From: Candidatus Poribacteria bacterium
GTDB lineage: Bacteria > Poribacteria > WGA-4E > UBA9662
Assembly: GCA_002709695.1 (NCBI GenBank)
Contig: PAQF01000026.1
Span: 277,396-316,059 of the forward strand
DNA length: 38,664 nucleotides
Reading direction: 5' to 3'
Below, in pieces: positions 25,533 to 34,414 of the stretch (within the stretch, counting starts at the first letter, position 1; every line of letters begins with the position of its first letter). The notes under the pieces were generated by a model, which was not told where the DNA came from, made no database searches, and was given only the letters and a program-made list of their open reading frames with translations. The translations under genes and the position numbers were made by a program.

Positions 25533-26513
25533 GTGATTCCGCGATCTCAGGTCTTTAGATTTGTGATAGCATTATTAGTTGCTATCTGCGTTAGCTTTGT
25601 GCTTTTACACCAAATCGAAACTGGGCTTATACTGGAGACGATACAAAGGATATCTCCCTCAGCGATGTTAGTTGGATTTATCCTTTACTGCATTTTTATT
25701 CTGTCAAAGACTCTCCGGTTTCGCCAATTGCTTGCCATTGACCGATCAACTTTTAAACTCTTGCCTATATTTGCGCTACATACATTTTGGGGAAATGTCT
25801 TACCCTTTCGAAGTGGAGATCTGTCATACATTTTCCTGATGAAATCACAAGAACAGGTTGCAGGCACAAAAAGCTTAGCTTCACTAATGCTGGCTAGCAT
25901 AATTGACTTGACATTGCTAATCGGTCTAATAAGTATAACAAGTCTTCTATTAAGATCAAATTTGGCTGGACTTTCGTACTTTGGGCTTCTTGTTTTACCA
26001 ATATTGTTTGGCATCAGTATACTTGGTCTCATGGGATCAGCGCTTTTTGCCCGGAAGAAACTGAATTGTTTAATTAACACATTCGAAAACTGGGTTCAAA
26101 ACTTCACTTTTCGTCCAATTCAATGGATAATTGCAAAGGTTTTAGCAATTATAAAAGAACTACTGTCAACTAGCTTGGATCGACATTTTCTGTTGACGTG
26201 GGTGTACTCGATTATCAGCATGACTATTCGTTTAGGATTTCAGATTTACCTGATTGTTGAAATGGGAGTAGAGATTCCAATCATAAACCTGATCTTCGCT
26301 TTGGTCTTTACAAATATTTTTAACCTTTTACCAATCCAGAGCATCGGAAATTTTGGGACAATCGAAGCACCATTTTCTTGGGCATTGATTCACTTTGGAA
26401 CCACAAAAGAAGTCGCATTGGTTACCGCCTTTAGCTTGCATATTATTATCCTCGCTTACTGCTTGCCAATTGGCCTTTATGGACTAATTTCCCGAAGAAG
26501 AACAAAGGCTTAA
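25533..26513 (+). CDS. LPG synthase TM-domain/AglD-type membrane protein (putative flippase)
   Basis: The 326-residue protein has about eight membrane helices. Family marks are LSKTLRFRQLL, the segment HTFWGNVLPFRSGDLSYIFL and NLLPIQSIGNFGTIEAPFSW. These identify the lysylphosphatidylglycerol synthase transmembrane family (PF03706-like). Members without a synthase domain are thought to flip or transfer lipid-linked compounds, as proposed for AglD. The substrate is unknown. The start is GTG 25533, with no Shine-Dalgarno and a predicted leaderless message; the next Met codon lies well inside the second helix. It stands about 50 bp before a ceramidase-fold gene on the same strand, so a lipid role for the pair is a fair guess. 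Confidence 0.75.
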   Translation: MIPRSQVFRFVIALLVAICVSFVLLHQIETGLILETIQRISPSAMLVGFILYCIFILSKTLRFRQLLAIDRSTFKLLPIFALHTFWGNVLPFRSGDLSYIFLMKSQEQVAGTKSLASLMLASIIDLTLLIGLISITSLLLRSNLAGLSYFGLLVLPILFGISILGLMGSALFARKKLNCLINTFENWVQNFTFRPIQWIIAKVLAIIKELLSTSLDRHFLLTWVYSIISMTIRLGFQIYLIVEMGVEIPIINLIFALVFTNIFNLLPIQSIGNFGTIEAPFSWALIHFGTTKEVALVTAFSLHIIILAYCLPIGLYGLISRRRTKA

Positions 26514-26571
26514 ATTTGTAAGCGTCTCTCGACACTATTACTATAAATCTGATTTCCATAAGGTGAAGTTG

Positions 26572-27807
26572 ATGACTCAAACTGGATTCATTGCATCATC
26601 CGTGATTGCGTTAACATTATTGAATGTAAATAGTTCACTGGCGTTGCTTCAGGCAGGAGCAAGCAGCCAAATTATCACTCCCTCTAATCCCACCTATCTT
26701 GCAGGGCTAAGAAATAATCGCTTGAGCCAAGGGGTTCATGATGATCTTTTTGCCCGGTGTTTGATCCTTGATGATGGGAAAACACAAGTGGGATTTGTTT
26801 CCACTGACTTGATCGGCTTAACATCTACTGATATTACTGAGATTCGAAACCGAGCCAAACTGATTGGATCGTCAGCTGAAAATGTAATTATTACCGCAAC
26901 ACATCAGCATTCCGGCCCTGATACAATTGGACTCTGGGGAAAGAGCGAATATTACTCTGGAGTGGATCTAAACTACACCGATTTCCTTTATAATCAAATT
27001 GCATCTGCTATAAAGGAAGCAAGAGACAGCCTCGAACCTGCTGAAATATCGTTTGGCTCCTCCCAGATAAAGGAATCAGATCAGGTCTCACGAAATGCAC
27101 GAGAACCAAATTTAATCGATCGCAAACTTGGTATAATCAAAGTCGACAACAATCACGGAAAAACGATAGCAACCATAGTTAACTTTACCGCACACCCCGA
27201 AATCATGTGGTCTGAGAATCTTCTTTTGACAGCAGAATATCCTGGTGTTGTCTACCGTGAATGTGACGAGAAAATTGGAGGGATAACGCTTTTCATCAAT
27301 GGAGCCTTAGGAGGAATGATCACAACTGACAATCAGTTTAATACTTTTGAGGAAGTTGAACGCATCGGTGGAATCATTGCCCAAAAAGCAATTGAAGCAG
27401 CCAAGTCGGCAGAAAAACAAGTTAACCCCAAAATACAACACTCGTTTGAACTACTTGAAATTCCTCTTGAAAACCAACACTTCCACACACTTATAGGTTC
27501 AGGTATTTTACCGAAAGAAATGCTAATAAATGATAATATCCATACCGAAGTTCATCTAATTGAGATTGGGAATGCCCAGATTGCAACCTTCCCAGGAGAG
27601 GTTTTGCCCAAACTAGGTTTCCGTATTAAGAACAACATGACATCGGACTATAATTTTATTTTTGGTCTAGCTAACAATGAACTTGGTTACATCTTGGCCA
27701 CTGAGGATTATGAGAAGAAACTATATAAGTATGAGAAATCAATGTCTATTGGATCACAAATAGGTCCCATAACAACAAACGCCTTAGTAGAGCTTCTTAG
27801 GAAGTAA
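26572..27807 (+). CDS. Secreted neutral ceramidase-fold protein
   Basis: The roughly 411-residue protein begins with a signal peptide ending near NSSLA. It matches the N-terminal domain of neutral/alkaline non-lysosomal ceramidases (PF04734-like): AGASSQIITPSNPTYLAGL, DDLFARCLILDDG, the zinc-binding ATHQHSGPD, NFTAHPEIM, FPGEVLPKLG and GYILATEDYEK. These cover the usual His, His, Glu and Tyr metal ligands. The segment that carries the catalytic serine in true ceramidases (NxGDxSPN) is replaced by NGALGGM, so ceramide hydrolysis is doubtful and another amide or ester may be the substrate. It also lacks the C-terminal Ig-like domain. ATG 26572 has AAGGTGA upstream; GTG 26563 would add a Lys to the signal n-region and cannot be excluded. 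Confidence 0.75.
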   Translation: MTQTGFIASSVIALTLLNVNSSLALLQAGASSQIITPSNPTYLAGLRNNRLSQGVHDDLFARCLILDDGKTQVGFVSTDLIGLTSTDITEIRNRAKLIGSSAENVIITATHQHSGPDTIGLWGKSEYYSGVDLNYTDFLYNQIASAIKEARDSLEPAEISFGSSQIKESDQVSRNAREPNLIDRKLGIIKVDNNHGKTIATIVNFTAHPEIMWSENLLLTAEYPGVVYRECDEKIGGITLFINGALGGMITTDNQFNTFEEVERIGGIIAQKAIEAAKSAEKQVNPKIQHSFELLEIPLENQHFHTLIGSGILPKEMLINDNIHTEVHLIEIGNAQIATFPGEVLPKLGFRIKNNMTSDYNFIFGLANNELGYILATEDYEKKLYKYEKSMSIGSQIGPITTNALVELLRK

Positions 27808-28233
27808 TTGGTTTAGCCTTCTTAGCTTGATTTGAGATATAATTTCAGTGAATAGCATCCAAAGAAGGATGCAAAATTATGCTATACTGTTCATTAGGAT
27901 AAAGATGCTCACCACTCCATATATTCCCAAAATGATATAGACTTAAATATTAATCTAGTTGAAGATTCCCCATCAAATGACAACCAAATATTTTTCAACT
28001 TAAGCTGAAATCGGCATTAACAACTGAGTAAACAAACATTATGATTAAGTTCGCGTTCAAGAATGAGAAAACTTAAATCTCACCAAGCTGTCTCCCTCAA
28101 CAGCGCATTCGATGATTGATCTACAGATAAAAACTGAGGTGAAATTTCAGTACAAAACATTATTTTAGCCAAACCAACATTTTAAGTTATCAGGAGATTT
28201 TATTGCTCCATTTGAAATTCTGAAAAACGAGGT
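27808..28233 (+). other. 426-bp AT-rich gap with a hairpin and a tiny upstream ORF
   Basis: No gene of normal size is found. A stem GCATCC (27855-27860)/GGATGC (27867-27872) overlaps an alternative stem TAGCAT (27853-27858)/ATGCTA (27879-27884); the two exclude each other. No T-run follows, so it is not a canonical terminator. At 28192 AGGAG precedes TTG 28203, which opens a six-codon frame ending at TGA 28221-28223, just before the export gene. Confidence 0.4.
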
Positions 28234-29346
28234 TTGAAACTGAAAACACGTGAAAAGTTAACGCTCTTTTTGATATGTATTTTAATTCCCCACCTGCTAT
28301 TTGCTGATACTTATCAAGTTCAAGTTGGTGATGAGATTATGATCTTCGTTCTAGGTCAACCTGAATTTAGCCAAACGTCAAAGGTACGTCCAGACGGGGT
28401 GATTAGCTACTTTGGTAAAGACATCAAAGTAGAAGGGAAAACCACAAACGACATTCATCATCTAGTCTACAACCACCTTATTCAACAAGGCTTGTTGAAA
28501 AAGCCAATTATTATGTTGACCGTAACTTCGACACAAGATATTTTTGTTGGTGGAGCAGTTAGAACTCCCGGACGCTACCCATTGAATTCTCAGCAAGAAA
28601 TTGGGCTTCAGCGAGCGATTGCATTGGCCGGGGGCATGCTTGAAACTGGAGATTTTTATAACGTGCAGGTCATTCGAAGAAACCAAAAAATAGAAACATT
28701 AGATCTCTCACCCGGAACTAAATACCAGCACGTGGCGATTCAAAGCGGAGACTTAGTTTTCGTACCAACGTTAGCCCAAATCGAAATACAGGGTCAAGTA
28801 CAGATTCCTGGAAAAATATTGATTCGACAAAGGATTAGAATTGACCATGCCCTAACTCGAGCTGGAGGCCCAATCTATGATGAAGCTGACCTAGCAAGGC
28901 TTGTGATTAAAAAATCAGACGGAAAGCAAGTCGAGATTGGGGTTTCTGAGCAATTCTGGGAGGATCTTAATAAAGACGAAAACAAAGAATATTATTTGAA
29001 AAATGGCGATGTATTATATGTCCCAAACGCTTATAAAGTTGAGCGAATTTATGTGCTAGGGTACGTTCACCAACCCGGTGCCCATAAGATACGCACCTCC
29101 ATAACAGTCCAGCAAGCACTCGCACTAGCTGGCGGTGCAGATGAAAGAGCCAATCGAAAAAAAGCAATAATTCGCAGACTGAACGGTGAAATTGAACATG
29201 TAACGCTTAGCAGCAACAATAATTCGACAATCTTAATTCAACCAGGAGACTCAGTTGAAGTCCCTAAGAAATTTGAAATGAACTGGTCCCTGATCCTGAG
29301 CTTTATTTCGGTTACCTCTGTAGCACTCAGCATTTTGAGAAGATAA
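28234..29346 (+). CDS. Polysaccharide export protein with SLBB domains (Wza-like)
   Basis: The 370-residue protein has a signal peptide ending at LLFA and a Poly_export domain at about residues 25-105 (DTYQVQVGDEIMIFVLGQ...SKVRPDGVISY). Three soluble-ligand-binding-beta-grasp (SLBB) repeats follow, with FVGGAVRTPGRYPL, EIQGQVQIPGKILI and YVLGYVHQPGAHKI at their starts, and a single C-terminal helix before RR. Wza-type proteins form the outer-membrane channel for capsule or exopolysaccharide. There is no lipobox Cys here. No polymerase, chain-length regulator or glycosyltransferase is nearby, so it is an orphan copy. The start is TTG 28234; an ACGAGG lies too close to it (one base), so the start is uncertain. 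Confidence 0.82.
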   Translation: MKLKTREKLTLFLICILIPHLLFADTYQVQVGDEIMIFVLGQPEFSQTSKVRPDGVISYFGKDIKVEGKTTNDIHHLVYNHLIQQGLLKKPIIMLTVTSTQDIFVGGAVRTPGRYPLNSQQEIGLQRAIALAGGMLETGDFYNVQVIRRNQKIETLDLSPGTKYQHVAIQSGDLVFVPTLAQIEIQGQVQIPGKILIRQRIRIDHALTRAGGPIYDEADLARLVIKKSDGKQVEIGVSEQFWEDLNKDENKEYYLKNGDVLYVPNAYKVERIYVLGYVHQPGAHKIRTSITVQQALALAGGADERANRKKAIIRRLNGEIEHVTLSSNNNSTILIQPGDSVEVPKKFEMNWSLILSFISVTSVALSILRR

Positions 29347-29371
29347 ACAACTTCCCCTTAAAACAAAAATC

Positions 29372-29401
29372 TTGACGCTTTCATTCAACCTATTGTAGAA
29401 T
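29372..29401 (+). promoter_or_regulatory. Predicted promoter of the TPR-PorV pair
   Basis: TTGACG (29372-29377), 18 bp and TAGAAT (29396-29401) predict a transcription start near 29408 and a short leader without a clear Shine-Dalgarno before the TPR gene. Confidence 0.5.
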
Positions 29402-29444
29402 TGGTCTCCAACGCACTACAGTTCAACGTGCAGTCTTGATTCAA

Positions 29445-30191
29445 ATGGACAGCTTAGACTTAATCGGAAACCTTGATAACCCCACACCATTTAATATAGC
29501 TAAATCTGCATTAGGTTATGTTGGACGTGGGTATGCGCACCTCGATCAAGCCAAACTGGCTAAAAAAGAGGAGCAAAAACACAGAGAATACCGAGATGTC
29601 ATTGATAGCTGGAATTGTGCTATTGCAATTGGACTCCATACAGTGCCTGCAATCATGAAATCCGTTGATCCGGACATCCATCACGTGCTTAGCGTAAAAT
29701 TAATGGAATCTTCAGGTAATCTTGATCAAGCGATTATAGACCTTACTCATACCATCAAATCTGATTCGAGACATACAAAATCATACATCAAGCGAGCCGA
29801 GATCTACGAAGAACTCTCAGTCTACAGAAAAGCAATAAACGATTTAACAACTGCCATTGAGATCGCTCCAGAAATTGGTGCTCCCTATGAAGCAAGAGCA
29901 AGAAATCACCTGAAATTACAGCAATATAGAGATGCTACTGCAGACTTGGGAATGGCCATTGAAAAACGCCCGAAAAAAGCGTCTAACTATTATAAACGAG
30001 CAAATGCATATCGTTTACAAGCCAAACTTGATCTTGCTCGTTTGGACTATTTAAAAGTTGTAGAACTCACACCTCAATCTTCGCTGAGCAAGCTTGCCGG
30101 CATTCGGATCAAAGAAATCCCTGAAACATTAATACCCAAGAAAGAAAAGTTGAGCAAATGGAATTGGTTTCAGAAAAACAAAGAAGAATAA
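29445..30191 (+). CDS. TPR-repeat protein
   Basis: The roughly 248-residue soluble protein has at least four tetratricopeptide repeats in residues 75-215: GNLDQAIIDLTHTIKSDSR, SVYRKAINDLTTAIEIAP, QQYRDATADLGMAIEKRP and AKLDLARLDYLKVVELTP. The N-terminal part also looks helical and the tail is basic. TPR domains act as protein-docking surfaces; no partner can be named except by position. ATG 29445 is used; a TTG at 29436 in frame would add three residues. The stop overlaps the next start by one base (TAATG), which points to a functional link with the PorV-like barrel. Confidence 0.8.
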   Translation: MDSLDLIGNLDNPTPFNIAKSALGYVGRGYAHLDQAKLAKKEEQKHREYRDVIDSWNCAIAIGLHTVPAIMKSVDPDIHHVLSVKLMESSGNLDQAIIDLTHTIKSDSRHTKSYIKRAEIYEELSVYRKAINDLTTAIEIAPEIGAPYEARARNHLKLQQYRDATADLGMAIEKRPKKASNYYKRANAYRLQAKLDLARLDYLKVVELTPQSSLSKLAGIRIKEIPETLIPKKEKLSKWNWFQKNKEE

Positions 30192-31141
30192 TGAAGAAAA
30201 CTACGCTGTCATTTCAAAAGCTAGTTTTACTTTTAACAATATGCCTAATCAATTTTTCTACCATGGTTGTTAGCCAAAACATCCATGAAAATGCAGGAAC
30301 GCGTGCCATGCCATTTCTAAAAATCGGTATCGGGGCAAAAGGAATTAGCATGGGCGACTCACAAGTTGCACTAGCGAACGACATGTATGCAACGTACTGG
30401 AATCCAGCTGGGCTCTCGCGTGTAAAGCAAACCCAATTCGCAGCTATGCACAATAACTGGTTTGAAGGAATCAGTCACCAATTTATTGGGATTTCGCAAC
30501 CTATTGGGAAAGGTGTAATAGGCACAAGTATTATTTCTCTTTCATATGGAACAATTACGGGAAGGGATGCAAATGGCAAAGAGACAAAAGAGTTCCGACC
30601 TCGTGACCTAGCAGTGTTGTTGTCCTACGGCCAAGAATTCGGAAATACTGCCCTTGGTTTAAACCTTAAATGGATAAGTGAGAAGATCATCGATAATATC
30701 GGTGCACAGGTCATCGCTTCAGATTTAGGCATCTTACATTCTATCCCAGCTAGAAATCTCGCCATTGGCCTCAATGTTCAGAATATTGGAACAAAAGCCA
30801 AGTTCGTTGAGGATTCAGAAGAAGAGTTCAGTTTGCCAGTGAATATTAAACTTGGACTTGCTTATCGCGTGCCAGGGGACAGACTAGCGCTCACCGCTGA
30901 TATAAACAGACCATCAGATAACGATTTAACGCTTGGTTTTGGAGTTTCTCTTACTGTTCTTCAAAGGCTTCATCTACGAACAGGATACAAATACGAACTT
31001 GGCGGCAATGACCTAGGCACAGCATCTGGTATTGCCACTGGTTTTGGTATTAATGTAGGTGACTTTGGCCTTGACTATGCCTTGGGAACCCTAGGTAAAT
31101 TCGGCACAGTCCATCGTTTTTCGCTGTTATCCAACTTCTAA
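30191..31141 (+). CDS. PorV/PorQ-family outer-membrane protein
   Basis: The 316-residue protein has a signal peptide ending near MVVSQ and then the family opening GTRAMPFLKIGIGAKGISMG, DSQVALANDMYATYWNPAGL. The rest alternates hydrophobic and polar residues with frequent Gly, as in a FadL-like 14-stranded barrel, and ends in an aromatic (LLSNF). In Bacteroidetes PorV works with the type IX secretion system, but related proteins occur in many phyla without it. ATG 30191 overlaps the TPR stop as TAATG; the frame runs upstream to 30158, but that start would lie inside the TPR gene. It converges on the VWA gene with a 14-bp gap. Confidence 0.82.
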   Translation: MKKTTLSFQKLVLLLTICLINFSTMVVSQNIHENAGTRAMPFLKIGIGAKGISMGDSQVALANDMYATYWNPAGLSRVKQTQFAAMHNNWFEGISHQFIGISQPIGKGVIGTSIISLSYGTITGRDANGKETKEFRPRDLAVLLSYGQEFGNTALGLNLKWISEKIIDNIGAQVIASDLGILHSIPARNLAIGLNVQNIGTKAKFVEDSEEEFSLPVNIKLGLAYRVPGDRLALTADINRPSDNDLTLGFGVSLTVLQRLHLRTGYKYELGGNDLGTASGIATGFGINVGDFGLDYALGTLGKFGTVHRFSLLSNF

Positions 31142-31155
31142 AATTCAGGCAGAAG

Positions 31156-33480
31156 TTATTCCCTGCTCAACACCTCAATCTCAGTTAGAATCTTATCGAT
31201 GTCTTGATTGACATCACTTTCCTGATTGAATTCTTCCACCTGTTTATCATCAAGACCCTGAATCGGATCCTCGTCTTCATGGCCGCCATCAACTATGTCC
31301 ATAGCAACATCATCAATGCCCAAGCTGTCAGCATCAACTATATTTTGGATATCTGATAGGAATTTCCCTATATACCAATCTATTCCTTCATCTTCTGACT
31401 GCTGTGTTGGTTCATCTATCTGCTGTTTGTTTGAAGTTTCGGTCTGCACTGTTGCAACAGTATTATTCCTGACTTCAATTTCTTCCTCATCTGGTGAGGT
31501 GATGATGTCACTATCAGAATGCACTTCGCTTATAGTAGCCAAGGACTCATCTTCAGACATAGGATCTTCTACCTCCACATCTGAATTAATACTAGTATCT
31601 TCGATAATATCTGGTTCTGCACTGCCCGTATTCTGATTTTCCTCATTTCCTATTTGCTGATTTGACAGAACATTATCCTGATTGGATTCTAAAGTATCTT
31701 TTGTCTCTACTGTCCCCTCCGAAATTTCGTTTTCGGAACCGAAGCCAGCAGAAACTTCTTCAGAACCGAGTGTAACCTCCTCTACCATTGGCTTGATAAC
31801 ATTATCAAAATCTTCGAGTTCTAATGACTCTGATTCCGCTGATAAATCAGCAAAAGCGTCGTCATTACTAACTTTCTGATTTAAATTACCATCTACTGGT
31901 TTGGTACCCTCAGGTTCAACTGGTAGGGCCAACACTTCACCTTGAGCATGAACTGTCGGTGTCCCTTCAATACTTTGCGTACTTGAACCTTCTAGATCTT
32001 GTTGTTTTTTTTCAGCTGTATTAGGAATTGGTTTTTGCTCTATTTTTTGTTGGTCAGGAACTCCCAGTTTTTTTTGTTTTGCAATAATACTATGTAACTC
32101 CGAAATTTCTGCACGTGGATTAATTTCAATTTCATTTCCTGTTTCATCGTCTGTTTCACCGTCTTCAACTTCATTCCGAGTCGACCTCCTGCGCAAAAAG
32201 ACAAAGAGCAAAAGGACGATACCTCCAATGCCAATACCACCCGAAATAACTGAAAACAACATCCAAACAGGAAATTGAGACATCTCCAATTCAACTGTAC
32301 GAATTGGAGGATTAGTAATATAGTCTCGGCTTGGATCAATAATGAATTTGTGTTTACCCGCTTCTTTGGGTACGTATTTCGCCACATATAGAGTTTGATC
32401 AGAAGTCTGAAGAAAAACTATTTCTTCTTCCACCCCCTGTCGAATTACTTTGCCATGAACCTGATTAAATGAATGCTTACCTGCCACTAAACGAATCTGC
32501 AGGTCTATTTCACGTCCAGTTACATAGCTAAGAGGTGGTGGTACAAACTCGAGCTGACCTATAGAGACACTTGGCTTTTCCTTTTTAAAAGCCAATAACT
32601 CTACTTGATTACGATTCTCAAGTGAAACCTGCCAATATCCAAGAGAGGGTTGTGGAATCCAATAAGAGGTACAATAACTAGTTTCAAAATAGGGAAAGAT
32701 ATGATTCCCTTGCGAATCCTTGATTTCAATCTCAGGTTTTCGCTTTTGGGATGAAGTAAACTGCAGTTCTAAATTCTCTATCCTTGGATCGTGCAGAAAA
32801 ATATGTTGCTTGGATACAATTTTCTTCTGTTCATACAATTGGTACCCATCTATATCATTCACAGCATACAAAAACGCAGTCAACAGATTATTATGGGATC
32901 GTTTCTGGCCATTGGATACAGAAATTGACTTATCCTGATAAGTCGTTAGAACAAAGCTCTTACGATTAGAACTGTTTTTTAAGAATTGTTTCCACTCTTC
33001 TCTCGTAAATTCTGCTTTATCATCAGTTATTAAAATTAGTGCCTGAGGTTCACTGGAGGACATACTTTGGAACGTCTTTTCTGCACTAAATAATGCCTGG
33101 CTGAGAATTCCACCTTTCTTTTCCTTCTCATTGAAAGGCACAGATAATTTACGCTCCAACTGAGACTTCTGTTCAATACTACCAATAATTTGTGTTGGTC
33201 TAATAACAGGTAAAACGGAATCAGCAAATCCCATAACACAGACCCACTGACCAATTTGAAGGCGATTTACCAAAATTTCGGCTGACGACCACCTCCATTT
33301 TTGTATGTCCGTCATGCTCATACTTTTAGAGTTATCAATCAGGAAAATGATACTTTGGAATTCTGAGTCACCAAAGCACCAAGAATCAAAAGAAAAAAAT
33401 AAGCAGAAGATAAAAAGGGAGAGGGTAAGAAAACGGATGGCAATCAAAATACGATGAGGGCATGAACGGACACTCTTCAT
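31156..33480 (-). CDS. Membrane-anchored VWA-domain protein with long acidic tail
   Basis: The 774-residue protein starts with a signal peptide or anchor (about residues 11-36). A von Willebrand A domain follows, with the metal site DNSKSMS (Asp49, Ser51, Ser53) and the later ILITDD. The usual MIDAS threonine is not obvious in KKGGILSQAL. Residues about 310-400 look like an Ig-type beta sandwich (GREIDLQIRLVAG, YVPKEAGKHKFIIDP). A membrane helix at 404-429 is followed by RRR and a tail of some 345 residues rich in Glu, Asp, Ser and Asn, probably disordered and cytoplasmic. VWA proteins with this layout resemble BatA-like or MoxR-associated proteins. It follows a small unknown gene by 43 bp. 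Confidence 0.75.
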   Translation of the reverse strand: MKSVRSCPHRILIAIRFLTLSLFIFCLFFSFDSWCFGDSEFQSIIFLIDNSKSMSMTDIQKWRWSSAEILVNRLQIGQWVCVMGFADSVLPVIRPTQIIGSIEQKSQLERKLSVPFNEKEKKGGILSQALFSAEKTFQSMSSSEPQALILITDDKAEFTREEWKQFLKNSSNRKSFVLTTYQDKSISVSNGQKRSHNNLLTAFLYAVNDIDGYQLYEQKKIVSKQHIFLHDPRIENLELQFTSSQKRKPEIEIKDSQGNHIFPYFETSYCTSYWIPQPSLGYWQVSLENRNQVELLAFKKEKPSVSIGQLEFVPPPLSYVTGREIDLQIRLVAGKHSFNQVHGKVIRQGVEEEIVFLQTSDQTLYVAKYVPKEAGKHKFIIDPSRDYITNPPIRTVELEMSQFPVWMLFSVISGGIGIGGIVLLLFVFLRRRSTRNEVEDGETDDETGNEIEINPRAEISELHSIIAKQKKLGVPDQQKIEQKPIPNTAEKKQQDLEGSSTQSIEGTPTVHAQGEVLALPVEPEGTKPVDGNLNQKVSNDDAFADLSAESESLELEDFDNVIKPMVEEVTLGSEEVSAGFGSENEISEGTVETKDTLESNQDNVLSNQQIGNEENQNTGSAEPDIIEDTSINSDVEVEDPMSEDESLATISEVHSDSDIITSPDEEEIEVRNNTVATVQTETSNKQQIDEPTQQSEDEGIDWYIGKFLSDIQNIVDADSLGIDDVAMDIVDGGHEDEDPIQGLDDKQVEEFNQESDVNQDIDKILTEIEVLSRE

Positions 33481-33523
33481 TTCATGGTCTGCAGTTTTCT
33501 ATTGCCACCAAAACATAAATCTG

Positions 33524-33988
33524 TCAGCGGCTTACTATCTTTTCCAGAACTCTCTTAGAAATCGACAAAGTTGTTTCAACGGGTACTTGTTTGCCAGACT
33601 CCGTTACCAACACAGCAATATCATCAATGCTGAACAGGAAATTATTATCGGCTTGCCACACTAATCCATTGAAGATTTTTGTCGGATCAGTATATGGCTG
33701 GTAAATCGGTTCACGCTTTCCATTTACTATCACACTCCTGCTAGAAAGACGTGTTCTCCCCTCCTCCACAGCAATTCTTGCATCTTCCTCCGATTCAAAC
33801 AACCAGTAGTTGATAGCAAGATTTTGCCCCGGTTTTCCCTGCAACCACCATCGGTCACGCCATCCAATCACACAAGAAGGGGCTTTCGGTGACGATGGCG
33901 AGTAAATCTGCTGCACTGAGGATAAATAAGGTCGATAATCATGCAGATCACTTTCTGTTAGCCGAATTGATTCTAATGTAATAGGCAT
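33524..33988 (-). CDS. Conserved-looking hypothetical protein
   Basis: The 154-residue product has no signal peptide or membrane segment. Aromatic motifs WRDRWWLQGKPGQN and INYWLFESEEDARIAVEEGR suggest a small alpha/beta fold of the dimeric-barrel kind, in which a monitored value is followed by an amphipathic helix; this is only a resemblance. I do not recognise a family. It is the first gene of a two-gene unit with the VWA protein. Upstream on the minus strand a weak TTGTTG-17-TAGAAT pair may be its promoter. Confidence 0.6.
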   Translation of the reverse strand: MPITLESIRLTESDLHDYRPYLSSVQQIYSPSSPKAPSCVIGWRDRWWLQGKPGQNLAINYWLFESEEDARIAVEEGRTRLSSRSVIVNGKREPIYQPYTDPTKIFNGLVWQADNNFLFSIDDIAVLVTESGKQVPVETTLSISKRVLEKIVSR

Positions 33989-34414
33989 TTATAACGACAA
34001 TGTTCTTTATATAGTTATGATGTTAAAATCATTCTAGCATAGACTAAACGGTTCAACAATTAAAACAACGTATGATTTGATTGAAGGATTCAACGATTTT
34101 GTGTTACGATTATGCTGATCCTAATTAAGGAGTTGGATGTAATTAACAGATGGTAGCAAGCCTGTAGTTGCCATTGAAGGTTCCTTGGACATTTAAGTAG
34201 CATTCCATACACGAATCAATATTACAAAACATATGTTGGCCGAAAACTCCAACAAGTTATGTAATAAAGAAAAAAGTGTCTCGCACAGAAGAAATACTTA
34301 AGTTAACCGAAGAACCATATCTAACTTCCCACGTATTCTTTAAAATTGGTAATTCGATGATCCACATACTCCCCCAAGATCAATTTTTGTAAGAAGGATA
34401 ATAAAAAAATCACT
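33989..34414 (+). other. 426-bp divergent gap with traces of coding sequence
   Basis: It separates two divergent units and must hold both promoters, but no consensus pair is visible on the plus strand. From 34201 to 34392 one frame is open without an early ATG, and a short peptide-like stretch in another frame ends near 34196. This may be decayed coding sequence. Confidence 0.35.
34276..34392 (+). CDS. Possible 38-residue ORF before the clamp-like fusion gene
   Basis: GTG 34276 opens a frame beginning MSRTEEILKLTEEPYLTSH and ending KIGNSMIHILPQDQF and one Leu. The KIGNSxxxxLP pattern faintly recalls AbrB/MazE swapped-hairpin proteins, but the peptide is too short to be sure. It ends 22 bp before the next gene. 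It could be a leader peptide, a remnant of a longer gene, or chance. Confidence 0.22.
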   Translation: MSRTEEILKLTEEPYLTSHVFFKIGNSMIHILPQDQFL

